This document shows, one piece after another, positions 11,840 through 25,094 of a DNA stretch of 64,000 nucleotides. Location of the stretch: assembly GCA_033961575.1 (NCBI GenBank), contig CM066730.1, forward strand, positions 151,369,523 to 151,433,522. Direction: 5' to 3'. Both the position numbers and the translations under genes were made by a program. The stretch comes from Aselliscus stoliczkanus (lineage: Eukaryota > Chordata > Mammalia > Chiroptera > Hipposideridae). The stretch's first letter is position 1, and each line of letters starts with the position of its first letter. The notes under the pieces are model-generated. The model saw only the letters and a list, made by a program, of their open reading frames with translations. It had not been told where the DNA came from and made no database searches.

Positions 11840-12679
11840 CCTAGGAAGTCCCTGTCTGGGACAGCAGCAGAGGCTGCCTGAGACCTGGAGAAGGATCCCG
11901 AACTGCAGAACTAAGGACCCAAAGGTATGTCCTGGCCTCCGAGGGAAGAGCTACTGCAAATGCAGTGAGTCTGTCCCCTGTCCTCTTGCTCCCCCAAGGC
12001 CCACCTGGAGGGGCCATCCTGCCTGCAGTTCTGGGCCAGAAAGCAGCTCAGCTGTCTCTGTTTTCATATACTGTTGGGGACCTACGTCAGAACATCTGAG
12101 GGATCCAGGAGAAGGGAAGGGCCTGATCCAGACTAGCAGCTGCTCTTCCTGAGCCCAGCACCCGGCAAGGTGGGCAGCGAAGGCTTTCTTTCGGAACCTT
12201 GAGCAAGACTCTGGGGTTATGAGAACCTTGGGCCCTGTCCTGAGAGGCCTTGCTGGATTCCTCTGAGGAATTGTGCCGACTGTGTTCTACATGCTTGGCC
12301 CCAGGCACAAAGAGGGCGCATGACCTAGGTCTACGGTTCAAGGGCCCGGGGATGCTGGAACTGCTGGGAGGCCTGGGACTCAGCCAGGTCTGGCTCTGGT
12401 TTGCCCTCCTTTGGCCTGCCCTCCTCTGGTCTCAGACCCTGGCCCCAGCCTGTCTCTGCCCCTGGTCTTTCACCCTGTCCTGCACCCCCCACCAGCTGCC
12501 ACTACCTACTCTGTCCTGGGAGCTTCAACCCAGACCTGACTATAAGAACTACCCATCTCCTGGCTGCCTTGTCCCGCTGCCCCCAAAGCAAGGCCACACC
12601 CCTTGTCCTTGTGTGGAGGCCAAAGACAAGGGTCACCCAAGCCACAGACATGAAGTTTAAGAAGCCCCAGCAAAATAGC

Positions 12680-12870
12680 AAGGTGAGTTGAGAGCACAGA
12701 TTACCTGGATTCAAATCCCAGCTCTGCGATTTCTGTGCTGTGTGACCTTAGGCAAGTTACTTACTCCTTCACTGCTCCAATTTCTCAGTAAAATGTGGAT
12801 CATAATAGTACTTGCCTCATCTGGTTGTTAGAAGGATTAAATGAGTTATATAAGTAAAGTGGAACAGACC
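12680..12870 (+). repeat. MIR SINE, well preserved
   Basis: Nearly complete MIR order: GAGCACAGATTACCTGGATT, CAAATCCCAGCTCTGC, TGTGTGACCTTAGGCAAGTT, then GTACTTGCCTCATCTGG and GGATTAAATGAGTTATAT. Confidence 0.93.
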
Positions 12871-13079
12871 AGCATCTGCAAGTGTTGGCCGTATACTTGT
12901 GAGCATCCCCAGGGCAAAGGCTTCCCCACAGTAGGTGGCCAGTCTTAATCCTAAGGGAGGAATTTGCCAAGCCTCCTCCTTCCTCATTCACTCTGGGCTG
13001 GGGATTCGAGCGTCCCTGTTTCCCAGGACTCAGCTCAGAAGCTCTGGTCAAGATAGCAAAGGACTTGAATTAGAATCTC

Positions 13080-13230
13080 TGATGCTGTAGAATGTAATAA
13101 CAGCAAGAATGACGATAATCATAGCCCTGATGGTCTAGCACTTCTTACAATAGCCCTGCTGGGCAGCCACCCCTATTTTATAGACTGAGAAGTTGAGGCT
13201 TAAACACAAGGTAACTGTAACTTGCTTCTT
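13080..13230 (-). repeat. MIR relic, antisense
   Basis: Antisense MIR cues are present: TATTTTATAGACTGAGAAGTT, GAGGCTTAAACACAAGGTAAC and TAATAACAGCAAGAATGACG. The remaining 12.87-13.7 kb shows nothing that I recognise. Confidence 0.55.
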
Positions 13231-13699
13231 CACTCAGCAATAATGTCCTCATCTTACCAGGAAGTAACGATTAAATAGACCCAGAGAAGGAACCTCTTGG
13301 TTGTTGTACTTGCATCCACCCTGCCTGGGCAGCCACCCTCCTCCCCAAGTAAATGGGGCTGAGAAGTCCCCAGCCCCTCGGCTTGTCTTCCGTGGCTGTG
13401 CCCAGGGGAGTCTCACAGGTCCTGAGGAACAGTCAGGAAGGCAGCCCCTGTCCTGTGCAGAGAGCGGAGGGGGCATGTGTCAGTCTCCTGCTGCCCAAAG
13501 GAAGTGCCTCTAAGGGGACCTGAGTATCCCCAGAAGTCCTGAGGTCTCATGTGGGATGTGCCTGGATATGATGTAAGCTTCACTTGGATTGGAATAGATT
13601 TGAAAGTTTCTTGAACATGTTCTTCCAGTATCCAGGCATCTAGGTGACATGGCTGAGAACCTCAAGTTTGACTGTTGAGCCCAGGAGGAACATGTGGCA

Positions 13700-15010
13700 G
13701 ATCTGTCTCTCTCTTTCTACCTTACCTGCTATCTGCTGGGAGCCTCTGTCTCCACACCCCTCTACTTTGTCTCCAATCAGCCCCTTCTTGTCTTTTCTTG
13801 TCATCCACCCAATACCAGTTTAGCTTTCAGAGTCTATTATGTCAACCTCTTTCTTGCCAATATCCTCAACTTACCTGTCCCCTTGTCTAGCCATTGCACA
13901 TTCCAACCTAGGACTTGGTGCTGTCGAGAAAACCCCACCATCACCCACGCTGGTGTCTCTTTAATGCCTGGCCTCCAGCCTTCTGTGGGCTCTCAAAGCT
14001 TACAGCAATCTTGCTGTTTTCTTGGTCACATTCCTCTCCCCTTCTCCATAGCAGCTCTTTAAAATGACCTCTGCCTCACAGAGAGAATAGTTGTTGGTCA
14101 AGGCCTCCTTCAATTTTCTCCTACAAAACTCACAAACTTAACCTGTGTCCATTCTTCCTTCTCTCCCATCAAAATGGTATTATTCCTCCACCTTGTGCCC
14201 TGGATCTACCCTACTTGCCTCTCACTCAGGGACTTTAAAACTGGCCTCTTCTCTACCTTGTTTTTTAAACCTCTATCAACATTAACCCATCACATCTCTC
14301 CCATCTTAAAAAGTTCCTGCAGTCAGTCACAAAGACCTGTTGGTGCCAACTTCTCAACATCCATCAAATCTGTTCTATTTCACTTTGTCCCAACTGCCAT
14401 CCCATTGTCTAAGCCCCATCATCCTGTATCTAGACTATGGCATTAATCAACCAACTGATTTTCCTGCCTCCATTGTGGCCCTTTCCAATGAATTCTCTGT
14501 GCTGCAGGAAGAATGATTGTTCTAAAACACAATTCTGACCAGGCCACTCTTCTCATTTCAAAGCTTTACTGGTCGTCTCTTGGCCTTGAGAAACTGTGCC
14601 ACCTGCTAGGGAGCTGCTGCAGCTTGGGACAGGCCCAGGGTCCCTCCCTAGCTACACCCCCTTACCTCTTCCCAGAGAATGCTCCAGTTCCTGCCACACA
14701 AACCCTTCATGGTTCCTCGAAGGAGCCAAGTTCTCTTGTCCCTGGACCCTTTTGCAATTTCTTCTTTCTGGGACACTCTCAACCTCTCTAGCTTGGTCAG
14801 ATGCTTCTCATCCCTCAGGGCCAGCTGAGAAATCACTTCTCCTGGGGCTGTTTGGCCATTTCTTCTTACTCTTTTTCTCAGAAGGCTGATCCTGGCCCAT
14901 ACTGCAGCCAGTAAGTCCCAAATCCTATTTGGCCAGAGTACTTTCCTGATTAAACCCATGTCTCTCAGTGTCCCAAGGACAAAGTCCAAATTCCTCAGCT
15001 GGCCTGCCCA
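13700..15010 (+). repeat. L2 LINE, long sense fragments
   Basis: Extended L2 coding-strand text: TTTCCAATGAATTCTCTG, GACCAGGCCACTCTTCTCA, CTGGGACACTCTCAACCTC and AAGGACAAAGTCCAAATTCC. Fragment order suggests more than one insertion. Frames of 90-150 residues here are remnants or chance. Confidence 0.65.
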
Positions 15011-16149
15011 AAGCCATTGCACAGACAGGAGTAAGGAGGAACAAGATGAAGGCTCCCCTCCACATGACTCACATTTTCTCACATGGGGGGCCAAGCCCCC
15101 TGCAGGGAGGGGTGTTGGGGATGATGCTGGGGTGTGAAGGAAGTGGAGGGAACTTGAGGGTCACTGTGGGAGCAGGAGCTGACCAGGGAAACAGTGTAAC
15201 TGATGGGCTGTGTTGTGGACCTGGTTGAGATGGGTGATGAGGAATTCATGGTGATACCTGGCTGCCTGGCTGTGCGGATTTCTCTAATAATTGCTCACTT
15301 TGAGGTGGCAGGTGCACTGAAGGCAGATGGGTGGATTCATTCATGGAGGGAAGTTAGCTGGGAGAGTGGGACCAAAGGGACAGGTGGCTAAGGAGTTGAG
15401 GACTCTGTCAAGGAGTGGGTGAAATGATGGGTCACAGAATCTTAACCAGAAGGGAAAGGAAGACAGGAAGGGGAAGTAAGAGAGGAGGGGGTAGCTTTAG
15501 AGAGTGATAGCAGAGGGGCTGGTGGACCTGGTTGCCATGTGGACCAAGATCGGGTTTAGTGAGATGTTTTAAGCTAACAAGCTGGAGGCGGGAGGTTATG
15601 GGTGAGATTTAGTGATTGAGGAAGCAGTAACATTTTGGTCTTGCCTGTGCCTTGGCCTAGCTCTTACCATTCCAACACATATTTCAGTTGGGTATATAGA
15701 TGCTGGCTTTCCACTACTCTTTGGAATAGGCCCACTGGGGGCATGAACTATATTCTTCATCTGGCATCCTTCCCAGGAGAGCCTCACAGGGGCCTTGCCT
15801 ACAGTAGCTGCTCATCCCACATTTGTGCCACGTAACACTTCCCCCTCCCCATTTTCTAGACCTCTGTGTTTCTGTTTTCCTTTCGTTTCTTAAAAGAAAT
15901 ATTGTGGAAGAGTCTAACCCTGTCTCAGCTGAAAAGAAACAGGATTTCTCACTGAATTACAAGATGGAGAGGCGTTCTGTGGTCCTCTAATGGCCCAGGA
16001 GTTGCTGATAATGATAGCTCCCTTTTGGGAACCCAGAAAGAGTGAGAATTTCTGGGGCAGACAGTGGTCTAACTACCCTACTCTTCCCAATTATAGGTGG
16101 GCCTCTCCCTGATCCTTGCATACACATTGCCATCCAACCAAGCCAGAGA

Positions 16150-16860
16150 CCTACATCCATCAAAAAAAGCACCTACTATGTGTTGGGCCCATGTTAGGTA
16201 CTAGGGACACATAGGTGAGAAGATCCAAACCCTGCTAGAAGGAGCTCACCACCTGATTAAAGAGACAGATACACAGAGAAAGAATTGTAGGCTGGTGTCT
16301 ACAATTGAGAGTTTGGGGTTATAGAAGGGGGCAACTTGGTAGCTTAGGGGGAGAGAGAGGGTCAGGGAAGACTCCCAGAGAATGTAGCTCGCTAGAGAGC
16401 TGGGTCTTAAAGGATACAAAAGCAAGAAAGAGAGAACATATGGAGGCTGGGAGAAGTGAGAACAATGTCAAGTCATGACAGTAGTTCAGTGTGTCTGGCT
16501 CACTGGGTGCTTTGAGGGGAGAGGGAGGCCAAATCATGTTAGGACTGCCCATTAGCCTACAGGAGGTGGGGGGGCCATGGAAGGATCTTAAGGTAAGTTT
16601 GCATTTTCATTTGAGAACTGTCACTGGGGCTCAAGAGCATGTGCTGGGGTTGGGGGAGGTGGATTTAAGAGGAGAAAAGAGCAAAGAAGGGAGGATAGTA
16701 GAGAGGCTGCTCGTGAGTGTGGAGGTTCGATCACCACATGAATATCCACAGAGGGAGTCCGCGGGAGTTGACGTGTGTGCTGGACACAGGGTGAGGAGAG
16801 AGTGAGGGTGTTATCCTGGACCATGCTGAGGTTTCTAGCCCGGATGTTGGGTGAAAGGTG
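16150..16860 (-). repeat. L2 LINE fragments, antisense
   Basis: Reverse-complement L2 cues: AAGCACCTACTATGTGTTGG, CCCTGCTAGAAGGAGCTCA, AGAGGGTCAGGGAAGACTCC and GTAGAGAGGCTGCTCGTGAG. The flanking 15.0-16.15 kb and 16.9-17.7 kb show nothing clear beyond weak L2-like pieces. Confidence 0.6.
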
Positions 16861-17709
16861 AGATGGAGGGGCTAGTTCAAGATAGAGAGGAAAGGGGTTC
16901 TATTTTGAATATGTGGAGTCTGAGGTGCCCCTTGGAATACCTGGTGCTCCTGGACCCGCCCTGTTCTTTCTGCTCATGTGGCCCTGCCCTGGGTTGGCTG
17001 TACCCTTCCCCTCAGCCATCAGCTCAGTTTTCTCCAGGAGACTGACTGCCTTGATCTTGGCAGCTGAAAGCAATTGTTCTCTTGTTGGAGCCTCTTTAGC
17101 TGTTTAATGCCTAGTAGTAGACACGTCGGGCTGGCTTCCCTGCCTCTCTATCCTTCCAGGGGCTTCATGTAATCTGTGAAGCAGGAAGTGATGCCCTTCC
17201 AGTGGAACTTTACCCTCGCCACCCAGGAAGTGTCTCTGCACCAAAGAAGGGAAGATCCTTCCGGGGAGCACCCCAAGCAGGAAGTGACTCCTACCACCCA
17301 AGAGGGTTTCAAACTGCCTTTCCATGCCCAGGAACCCAGAGGCCGGCCAGCCATTCCTGCGACTGCACAGGGTGTTCTGGTTTCAGAGGTGGGGTAGGGA
17401 GTTGCAGCCTCCAGAGAAACCAGCTGAAAAACTCCAGTACTTAAGCCTTCATCTTGAACCAGCACATGAGGAAATGCCAAGGACTCAGACCCCCAGCTTC
17501 CCTCCATGGGACCAGAAACCCACCACCTTCCCGAAGCTGAGTGCTCTGCTCCCCCACCCCCCACCCCAGCTTTATAGTACCTAGAGGAGAAACCATAGGC
17601 CTGAGGATACCTTCAAGGCACCATTTGTCAGTCTGAGATAGGAATGGCGTTCACTTTGGAAAGGCTGGGTGTGAGAAGGGGAAGGGTTTCTAGGTGAGAC
17701 GGGGATGTA

Positions 17710-17960
17710 AAGACAATAACAATAACATCAGTCACTGCGTTTAATGCACATCTCTCATGTGCCCAGTCCTTCTGTACATGATGTCATTTAATCCTTACGA
17801 TCGGTGACCATGACCATGACTCTCACGAAATGGAGGCTCAGAGAGGTTAAGTCACTTGCCCAAGTTCCTCAGTTCGTAAGTGGTCGAGGGGGGATTCCAA
17901 TCCAGGCCTGTCCGTGCTGGAGCCTGTGTTTTCCCCACTGTGCCACCAGTTCCTCTCCTC
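17710..17960 (-). repeat. MIR SINE, antisense
   Basis: Antisense MIR landmarks: GGAGGCTCAGAGAGGTTAAG, TCACTTGCCCAAGTTCCTCA, ATTCCAATCCAGGCC and CACTGTGCCACCAGTTC. Confidence 0.9.
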
Positions 17961-18259
17961 AATGAAGACTTGCTGGTGCAGTCTCTGAGGTGGGCCACAG
18001 CCACTCCTGGGGAAATCCCTGACAGGTGGTAGAGGACAGGTTGGCTTTGAGGGGTGCTGGGAAGAGGGGCCAAGGCTCTCCAGGGATCTCAGACACTTGT
18101 CTGCCTAGAGACCCTAGATATAGACAGGCAGACTCTGACATTTCCATGGACACAACACCCAGTTCCAAGGAGACACACTCACTTCCCCGTGGTGTGGCTG
18201 TGTGGCTGCACTAGGCTCTCAGCACACAATCCCCCAGAAGGGCTGGACAATCCTGGGGA

Positions 18260-18335
18260 CACATACACACTCACATACACTCACTGTTTCCTTTGCATGT
18301 GCACACACACACTCACACACAGACTCACGCCCCAG
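18260..18335. repeat. CA/CACT-rich simple repeat
   Basis: Interrupted ACACTCACATACACTCA-type sequence just beyond the TMEM125 stop codon, so probably inside its 3' UTR. Confidence 0.8.
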
Positions 18336-18384
18336 CACAGTTCTGTGGAGGCTGAGGCAGGCCGTGGGAAGGGCTTCGGCTTGC

Positions 18385-19179
<795 letters not shown>

Positions 19180-20407
19180 CTGCGGGGAAGAATCACAGTG
19201 TTTACCTCCCCAGCCCACCTGCCCCCCCCCCCCGCCCCTATGGTCTCTCCTGAGGCCTGTGGGGATGATCCCAGGGAATCTCCCTGGAATCTCCCCTCTC
19301 AGGAAAGCCCCCTCCCCAGCAACGCTCCTTGGGAATTCCTCTCCCGTGATCCCAGGAGAGTTCGCCCACATAAAGCACCCCCACCCCTCCAAGAAACCCC
19401 CCTTGCCCAGCCTCTGACCTTTCTGGCTCTCTCAGTTGCCTGTCCCATCCCAGCTGGCTGAGGGAGCTGGTGCCACAGTGGACAGTGGACGGTGGCCGAT
19501 GATGACGAAGAGCCAGAGATAAAGCCTCATTCAGGACCCAACTCACATGCTTCAGCTGTCACTGCTGGCTCCTAGGGGGGAGGGCTGTGGGGAGGGAGGG
19601 GGCTATGACTTAACCCTTCTAGAACCAGCCGCCTGACCCTGAATCTTCTCTTAGGGCATGGCTTCTTCTCTGTGGGTTAGGGCCTGACCCCTAGCACCCT
19701 CCTTCCCCTAACATCCCATCAAATCTCACAGCCATGGCTGCTGCTTCCCAAATACCTTTCTCTCTCAAACCCAGACCTCCCTCCCCAGCTCCAGATCTAT
19801 AAGCCAATTGTCACTGTGATGTCCCATAGTCATCTATGATGCAACAGGTCCAACCCCAAACCTGCTCCTCCTCTTGTGTTCCTCACTTATGCACATCCTC
19901 GGGAGGACACCTCTATAAACATTGCCCCATCCTGTTTCCTGCCCTCATCCCCACTGATTCCAACTCTTCACCTCCCCCCTCACCTCCTCACAGGTCTTCC
20001 TGTCCCCTAACTCTTCTCCCTCTCACCCCCCCACCCCACCCCATGCAATCCTCCTCCAAGATTTTTTAAAAATGGTGCAAAGGGAAAGGAGGGCTCTGGA
20101 TTTGAACCCCAGCCGCAGGCCTCACCACCCATGGGAACTTGGGTGAGGGACCTCACAGTGGTTACTCATTTAACATGTCCTCCAGAGGCCTGTCAACAGG
20201 ACTCCCACTGGACAAAATAAAGCAGTCCAGGTCCTTGCCCTCAAGGAGCCCTTTAGAGCAGGCCTGTTGGTGTGATAAATGCTGGGTGTGGGTTAGTCAG
20301 AAGAGAGGCTTGGGGAAGGGTCAGGAAAGCCCCCAGAAGTTCACCTCTTAGAGTCCCAGTCTCCTTATTTGAACATCAAGGATAATAACGTTTATCTTGA
20401 GGGGTAC

Positions 20408-20436
20408 GGGTGGGGGTGGGGGTGGGGGGTGGGTGG
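20408..20436 (+). other. G-run tract with G-quadruplex potential
   Basis: Six G runs of 3-6 separated by single T residues lie in under 30 bp, between the TMEM125 coding exon and its candidate first exon. Confidence 0.7.
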
Positions 20437-20906
20437 AGTCATTTCATATCTCCATTTCAGAATTCCAATGGGAATTCTGGGACCTGAATAGATAGCTGTC
20501 CAAAGCATGCTTTCTGAATAAAGGAACATAAAGTTCTCTCCTTCAATTCAGGATAGGACTCCTGCTTTATACATAGGACACTGGTCCTGGATCATTCCAG
20601 GAATGTGACTACGTGGCTGTACATAGGTTACACCCCTGGTGAGTTATCTGTCCTCTACAACCCCTTGGCAGGGGCTGCCTGGCAACTCGGTGGGAGGGGC
20701 ATGTGCAGATGCCCCCAAGGGAGGTGGGGGAGGGGCCCTGCAGTCAGTCCCACATTCCTCAGGGCGGTGACTTCACTGGGCTGAAAGTGCTTGCACAGGT
20801 GTGCTGGGACAGTGGGGCCAGGTTGGGGGTAGGGTGGAGGTTCTTAGGGGATGAGCAGTGCGAGAAGGTGGGGGTGGTGAGGGTAGGGGGGCTGCGGGGC
20901 ACTCAC

Positions 20907-21000
20907 AAGAAGCCTGGAAGTGCTGGATCCGATCTGAGCCGGGCAGGTAGGGCGCTCCAGCTTCGTTTCCGGGGAGGTGCTTCACCTACCTAACTTGCAC
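20907..21000 (-). other. TMEM125: Candidate non-coding first exon and promoter of TMEM125
   Basis: On the minus strand a CpG-containing segment (TTTCCGG, GGAGCGCCC, GATCGGATCC near 20930-20980) ends in GGCTTCTT followed by a donor GTGAGTGCC (20906-20898). It lies about 1.7 kb upstream of the coding-exon acceptor, which fits the roughly 4 kb size of human TMEM125. The outer boundary is a guess. Confidence 0.4.
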
Positions 21001-21199
21001 CCAGGTGAGCCTTCGGGCAGGGGGTGGGGGAAGGGGATCAACAGGTGTTTCCTAGGCAGGGCTTGAGCCGATTGGCTGACGTGGCACTACTCCTTCAGCA
21101 GTCCAAGGCATTCCTGGGAAGGGAGGGACTTCTGTCAGCTGCTATTAGGGCTCGAACACAATTCTCAGACCTGGGCAGCAGGAGAAATGTTGTCCATCT

Positions 21200-21620
21200 G
21201 CCCCACCACCTGGGCCCTAACCCATCCCCCAAGCTCCAACCCCATGTTAGCTTTAGCTGCAGCCCCAAACCTAACCTCTGCCCCAGCTGCAGTTTCAAAC
21301 CCTAACTAGAACTCCTAGCTCCAACCCCAACCCCTACCCCACATCTCAGCCCCAACCCTGAATCTTGAATCCCAATCTCGACCCCCAGCCTCATTTCCAA
21401 ATCCAATTCTAGTCTCAGCTCCAAGTCCCAAACCCAAAACTGGCTTGAAACCTCGGGTCAAATTCCTCACCGTTAACCCCGCCCAGCTCCAAATTCTGGA
21501 ATTAAGTCAAAGGCCTTACCCTTACTTTCAGTGCCTACTTTGCCTGTTGTTCCTGAATCCAGCCCCCAAATTTAAATCCAAACTCAAGCCCTGCCCCAAC
21601 CCCCAAATCCAACCCCAGCT
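21200..21620. repeat. Degenerate CCCCAA/CCCTAA-like tract
   Basis: Short C2-5 A2-3 blocks such as CCCCAACCCC, AACCCTAAC and AGCTCCAACCCC recur irregularly over about 400 bp, giving a strong C/A bias on the plus strand. It could be an eroded minisatellite. A 220-codon plus frame over its right end is compositional. Confidence 0.55.
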
Positions 21621-21989
21621 GACCCCTAGTCCCTTCATCCCTTGGCGCTTTCCCCTGAGCTGGAGCCCTCACCAGCCCCTTGCTCACTCTCCTTCAAAGC
21701 CTCCAGTGCCTGACTGTGGCAGGCCTGTCCCACATAGCTGCTTCCTGCTTGGGGCTGCAGGATTTGAGTGTACAGGAAGGAGGGGTAAAGGCACTTCATG
21801 TGGGAAACTGGAGCTCCCTTGCTTAAAACGCTTGCAGAACAAACACTACCGGATACATGCCGTGCTCCTTCACAGGGTTCACAAGGCCCTGCTGTCCAAA
21901 CCAGGCCCAACAATTGCCCTTGGCTCTTTCCCTCCAGGCAGAACGTGTGCAACTCAGCTCTGCGTGCTCCGCCCTCTGCTCTGCCCTTC

Positions 21990-22350
21990 CAGTTGGTTGT
22001 TGAACTTAGAGGTCCCACTGCCTGGGATATTTACCACCCTCAGCCTCAGTCTGGCCAATTCGAATTCTTCAACTGAGATGTTGCCTCCTCCAGGATGCCC
22101 TCCCTGACCTCCAGGCTAGTTTAGGTGCCTCTTTGGTGCACTCATGGCCCCCGTGCTTCTCCCACAACTTCTCTTGTACTGCATGTGCTGTAATGGTCTT
22201 TATTTACTTATCTGTCATCCCCCACTGGACCTGTGGTCCCCAGTGGGTACAGATTTAATACCTATTTTGCTGACCATTGTGCCCTCAGCAGCTAGCACTG
22301 TGCTGGGCACATGGGCAGTAATCAATAAATACTTGAATGAATGAATGTGT
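21990..22350 (+). repeat. L2 LINE 3' end, sense
   Basis: L2 tail cues: CTCCAGGATGCCCTCCCTGA, GCACTGTGCTGGGCACATGGG, then ATCAATAAATACTTGAATGAATGAATG. Confidence 0.85.
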
Positions 22351-22792
22351 GAACTGACAGGTGTGTGGGTTTTGAGCAGGGAGTATGTGAGATGAAGCCA
22401 GAAACACAAGTCTGGTTCAGGTGGCACAGGGCCTTGGATGCCATGGGATGCTCTGGGTCTCATTTGAGGTGCCTATGGAGGATCCTGGAGCATAACTGGG
22501 ATATGGGCAGGGCTCTGCTTCTAACGGTACATCTGACAACACACAGCACACGTATTCTGGGTGGGCTGGGGGGTTGCTGGTTGGAGGCTGTTGGAGGCCA
22601 TCACCCATCTCTTGGATGAGCCCCTTTTAATGCCTCTTGCCCTTTCTCCTTCTGATGTGTCTGAAAGAGACAAGAAAAGCAAAATAAAAGTTCTCTTTCT
22701 AGCAGCTCACCAAGTAATTATGCTCGACCTGTCTTTGCCTCTCTGCATTGTTTTGTGGAGATGACTGGGGGGTCATTCATAACTCTAAAGCA

Positions 22793-23500
22793 GTGCTGTC
22801 CCATAGAAATATAACATGAACCACATATGTAATTTAATATTTAATGTCTTCTAGTAGCCACAATAAGTGAAAAGAAACAGATGACATTAATACATTATAA
22901 TTTTTATTTAACCCCCAAATATTTTTTTTTTTTAAATTGGTGAGTTGGGGAAGGGGAACAGACAAGTTGCTGTCTTTTTGTTCTTCAGTCTAGTTGCGGA
23001 GGACGTTGTTTCACTGGCCCATGTTGGTGTCTTCATTGCGCTCTTCCCCAGTGAGGCAGATCTGCCGCTGGCCTCTGAATGGTCGCTCACCGCGGCTATT
23101 GGAAGCTCACGCTGGCTGCGGGCCACTCACTGTAGCCTCTGGTAGCCCACTGCAGCAGGGGCTACAGCTATGCTGTCCCCGGGGACTCACAGCAGCCCAG
23201 CTCCAGGTGGAGCTGTAGAGGGCAGTGTCACTGGCCCTCATATGTGGGATCCGAACCGGGGCCGCTGGCACCCCAAAACCAGCTCTTAACGAATGCGCCA
23301 CTTGGCCGGCCCCAAATATTTTCATTTTAATATACCAGTGATGAATGAGCTATTTCAGTCTTTCATTTTGTATGAAGTCTTAAAAATTTGTTGTGTAGCT
23401 TATACCTGCAGTGCATCTCAGTCCAGACAAGCCACATTTCAAATGCTCAATTGCTACATGAGGCTGGCGTCTCCCTTACTAGACAGCTCAGCTCCAGGTG
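22793..23500 (+). mobile_element. hAT-Charlie non-autonomous DNA transposon split by a SINE
   Basis: The left half starts CAGTGCTGTCCCATAGAAAT and the right half contains CCACATTTCAAATGCTCAAT and ends near GACAGCTCAGCT, a typical MER1-like pair of ends. The SINE at 22927-23310 separates the halves. Confidence 0.7.
22927..23310 (-). mobile_element. tRNA-derived SINE, family A, internally short copy
   Basis: Same head (GGGCCGGCCAAGTGGCGCAT on minus) and body as the copy at 4.8 kb. It has only one 20-bp GCCAGCGTGAG-type unit and lacks part of the tail G-rich repeat. The flanking duplication is CCCAAATATTTT on both sides. Confidence 0.9.
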
Positions 23501-24119
23501 GTTCTTTCTCTCTAGGAAAAGTTAGGGTAGCCTGACTGCCATGGGAGCAGGCTGGATCTGGGAGGGGGAGACCATGTGGGTTTGCCACTTTGCGAGGCAT
23601 TATAAAGGTGTCCCCTTCCTTGGGAGGAGTAGGGGAGCAGGGGACCTGGCAGAGTTTGCTGGCTGTGTATTGTTATCCTCCTGGTCCTAAGGAGGGACCA
23701 TTGTCTCAGGCGGACGCGTAGTCCGACTGTCCCAGATAGAGCTGGAGCCGGGGAACTTATGAGATTTCCCTCCCTTTTCCCTGGGGGTTTGAAAGGAACT
23801 TTTTGGGTGGGGGTGAGGGGGATAAAGCCTACAAGCGTTCACATTTTAACCATTGATTAAGTAAGCTTTTGTTCCAGTTCTGGGTCTCATCCAATCACTT
23901 GGAGTAAAGGTGGACAGGCAGGCTTCTCGTAGGGCTGTTGAATTCTGTTCCCAAAGTAGGGGCTGCTGAGCAGCTCAGATGTGTAATAAAGGCCAGGAGG
24001 AGAAGGCAGCAGCGGGCACAGAGCACAAGGTATGGATTCTAACTGATCCACTAGGCATCCATAGGCTGGGAGTACTTACTAAGAACAAGAAGCCCTGGGC
24101 CTAGTTTCCCTGCTTCTGC

Positions 24120-25090
24120 CCTGTTCCCATCTCAGACTATTCTCAGGCTGGAGAGCTGGAGTGATCCTGTTATAAGGTGGATCAGGTAATGTCACTGCTC
24201 TGCTTGAGCTCCTCTGGTGGCCCATCTTACCCAGAGAAACAGCCAAAGTCCTCCCAGGACCTCTGAGGCTCCGCTTCATCCCATTGTTCCCTGCTTCGCT
24301 TGTTCTTGCTCAGAGCCTTTGTGCTGGCTGTTCCCTCTGCCTGGTATGCTTTTCTCTCACATGACTTCCTTACCTCCCATCAGGAATGTGCTCAAACGTC
24401 ATCTTCTCAGTAAAACCTTCTTGGCTATCTTGTCTAAAATTACACCTAGGGCTGGCCGAGTGGCTCAGTTGGTTAAGAGCACAAGCTCTGAGCAACAGCG
24501 TCGCTGGTTCGATTTCCACATGGGCCAGTGAGCTGCACTTGAGCTGAGCTGCTGCTGAGCTGCCAACAGGTGGCAGGATGACTCAGCTGGTGAGAGCATG
24601 TGCTCCTAACAACATGGTTGTCACTTGGACTCCCACATGGGATGGTGGGCTACGCCCACCCGCAACTAAGATTGAACATGGCACCTTGAGCTGAGCTTCC
24701 AACAGCCAGCTGGATGGTGACTGGACTTGGAGAAGTGCTAGCTGTGCCCTCCACAACTCAGATCGAAGGACAACAACTTGGCTTTTCCCCTTCCCCAATT
24801 CCCCAATAAAATCTTTAAAAAAACAATAAATAAAATAAAATCACAACCTTCTTCAATGCTTCCTATCCTATTTCTTTTATTCTCTTATGTTTCTCCTTAG
24901 CACTTATCACTGATAATATGCTATGTATTTTTCTTATCTGTCTGAAATATTGTCTGTCTACCCCTCTAGAATGTACGCTTCATGAAGGGAGGGATTTGTG
25001 TCATGGTGTATCCCCAGCTCCTAGAATAGGCCTGGTACGTAATGGGTGCTTGATGAAAGCTTATTGAATGAATGAATGAATGAATGAATG
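24120..25090 (+). repeat. L2 LINE 3' end, sense, interrupted by a SINE
   Basis: Before the SINE: TGGATCAGGTAATGTCACTGC, GAGCCTTTGTGCTGGCTGTTC and CTTCTCAGTAAAACCTTC. After it: CACTTATCACTGATAATATG, TGTCTGTCTACCCCTCTAGA and a final TTATTGAATGAATGAATG run (25060-25095). Confidence 0.9.
24449..24836 (+). mobile_element. Dimeric tRNA-derived SINE (family 2)
   Basis: Two tRNA-like units lie in tandem. The first starts GGGCTGGCCGAGTGGCTCAG with GGTTCGATTTCCACATGGG; the second starts GGATGACTCAGCTGGTGAGAG. A CCCTCCACAACT body and a CCCCAATAAAATC tail follow. The flanks AAAATTACACCT and AAAATCACAACCT form an imperfect duplication. Tails of this kind are what I associate with rhinolophoid bat SINEs. 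Confidence 0.88.
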
Positions 25091-25094
25091 AACG

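Noticed and set aside
21445..22107. 220-codon plus-strand open frame
   Set aside because: It runs across the C/A-rich tract and an L2 fragment, with low-complexity composition and no exon or promoter signals.
24449..24610. tRNA-like A and B boxes considered as tRNA genes
   Set aside because: They belong to repeated SINE heads with attached bodies, tails and target-site duplications; no intact tRNA fold was apparent. The same holds for the other SINE copies.
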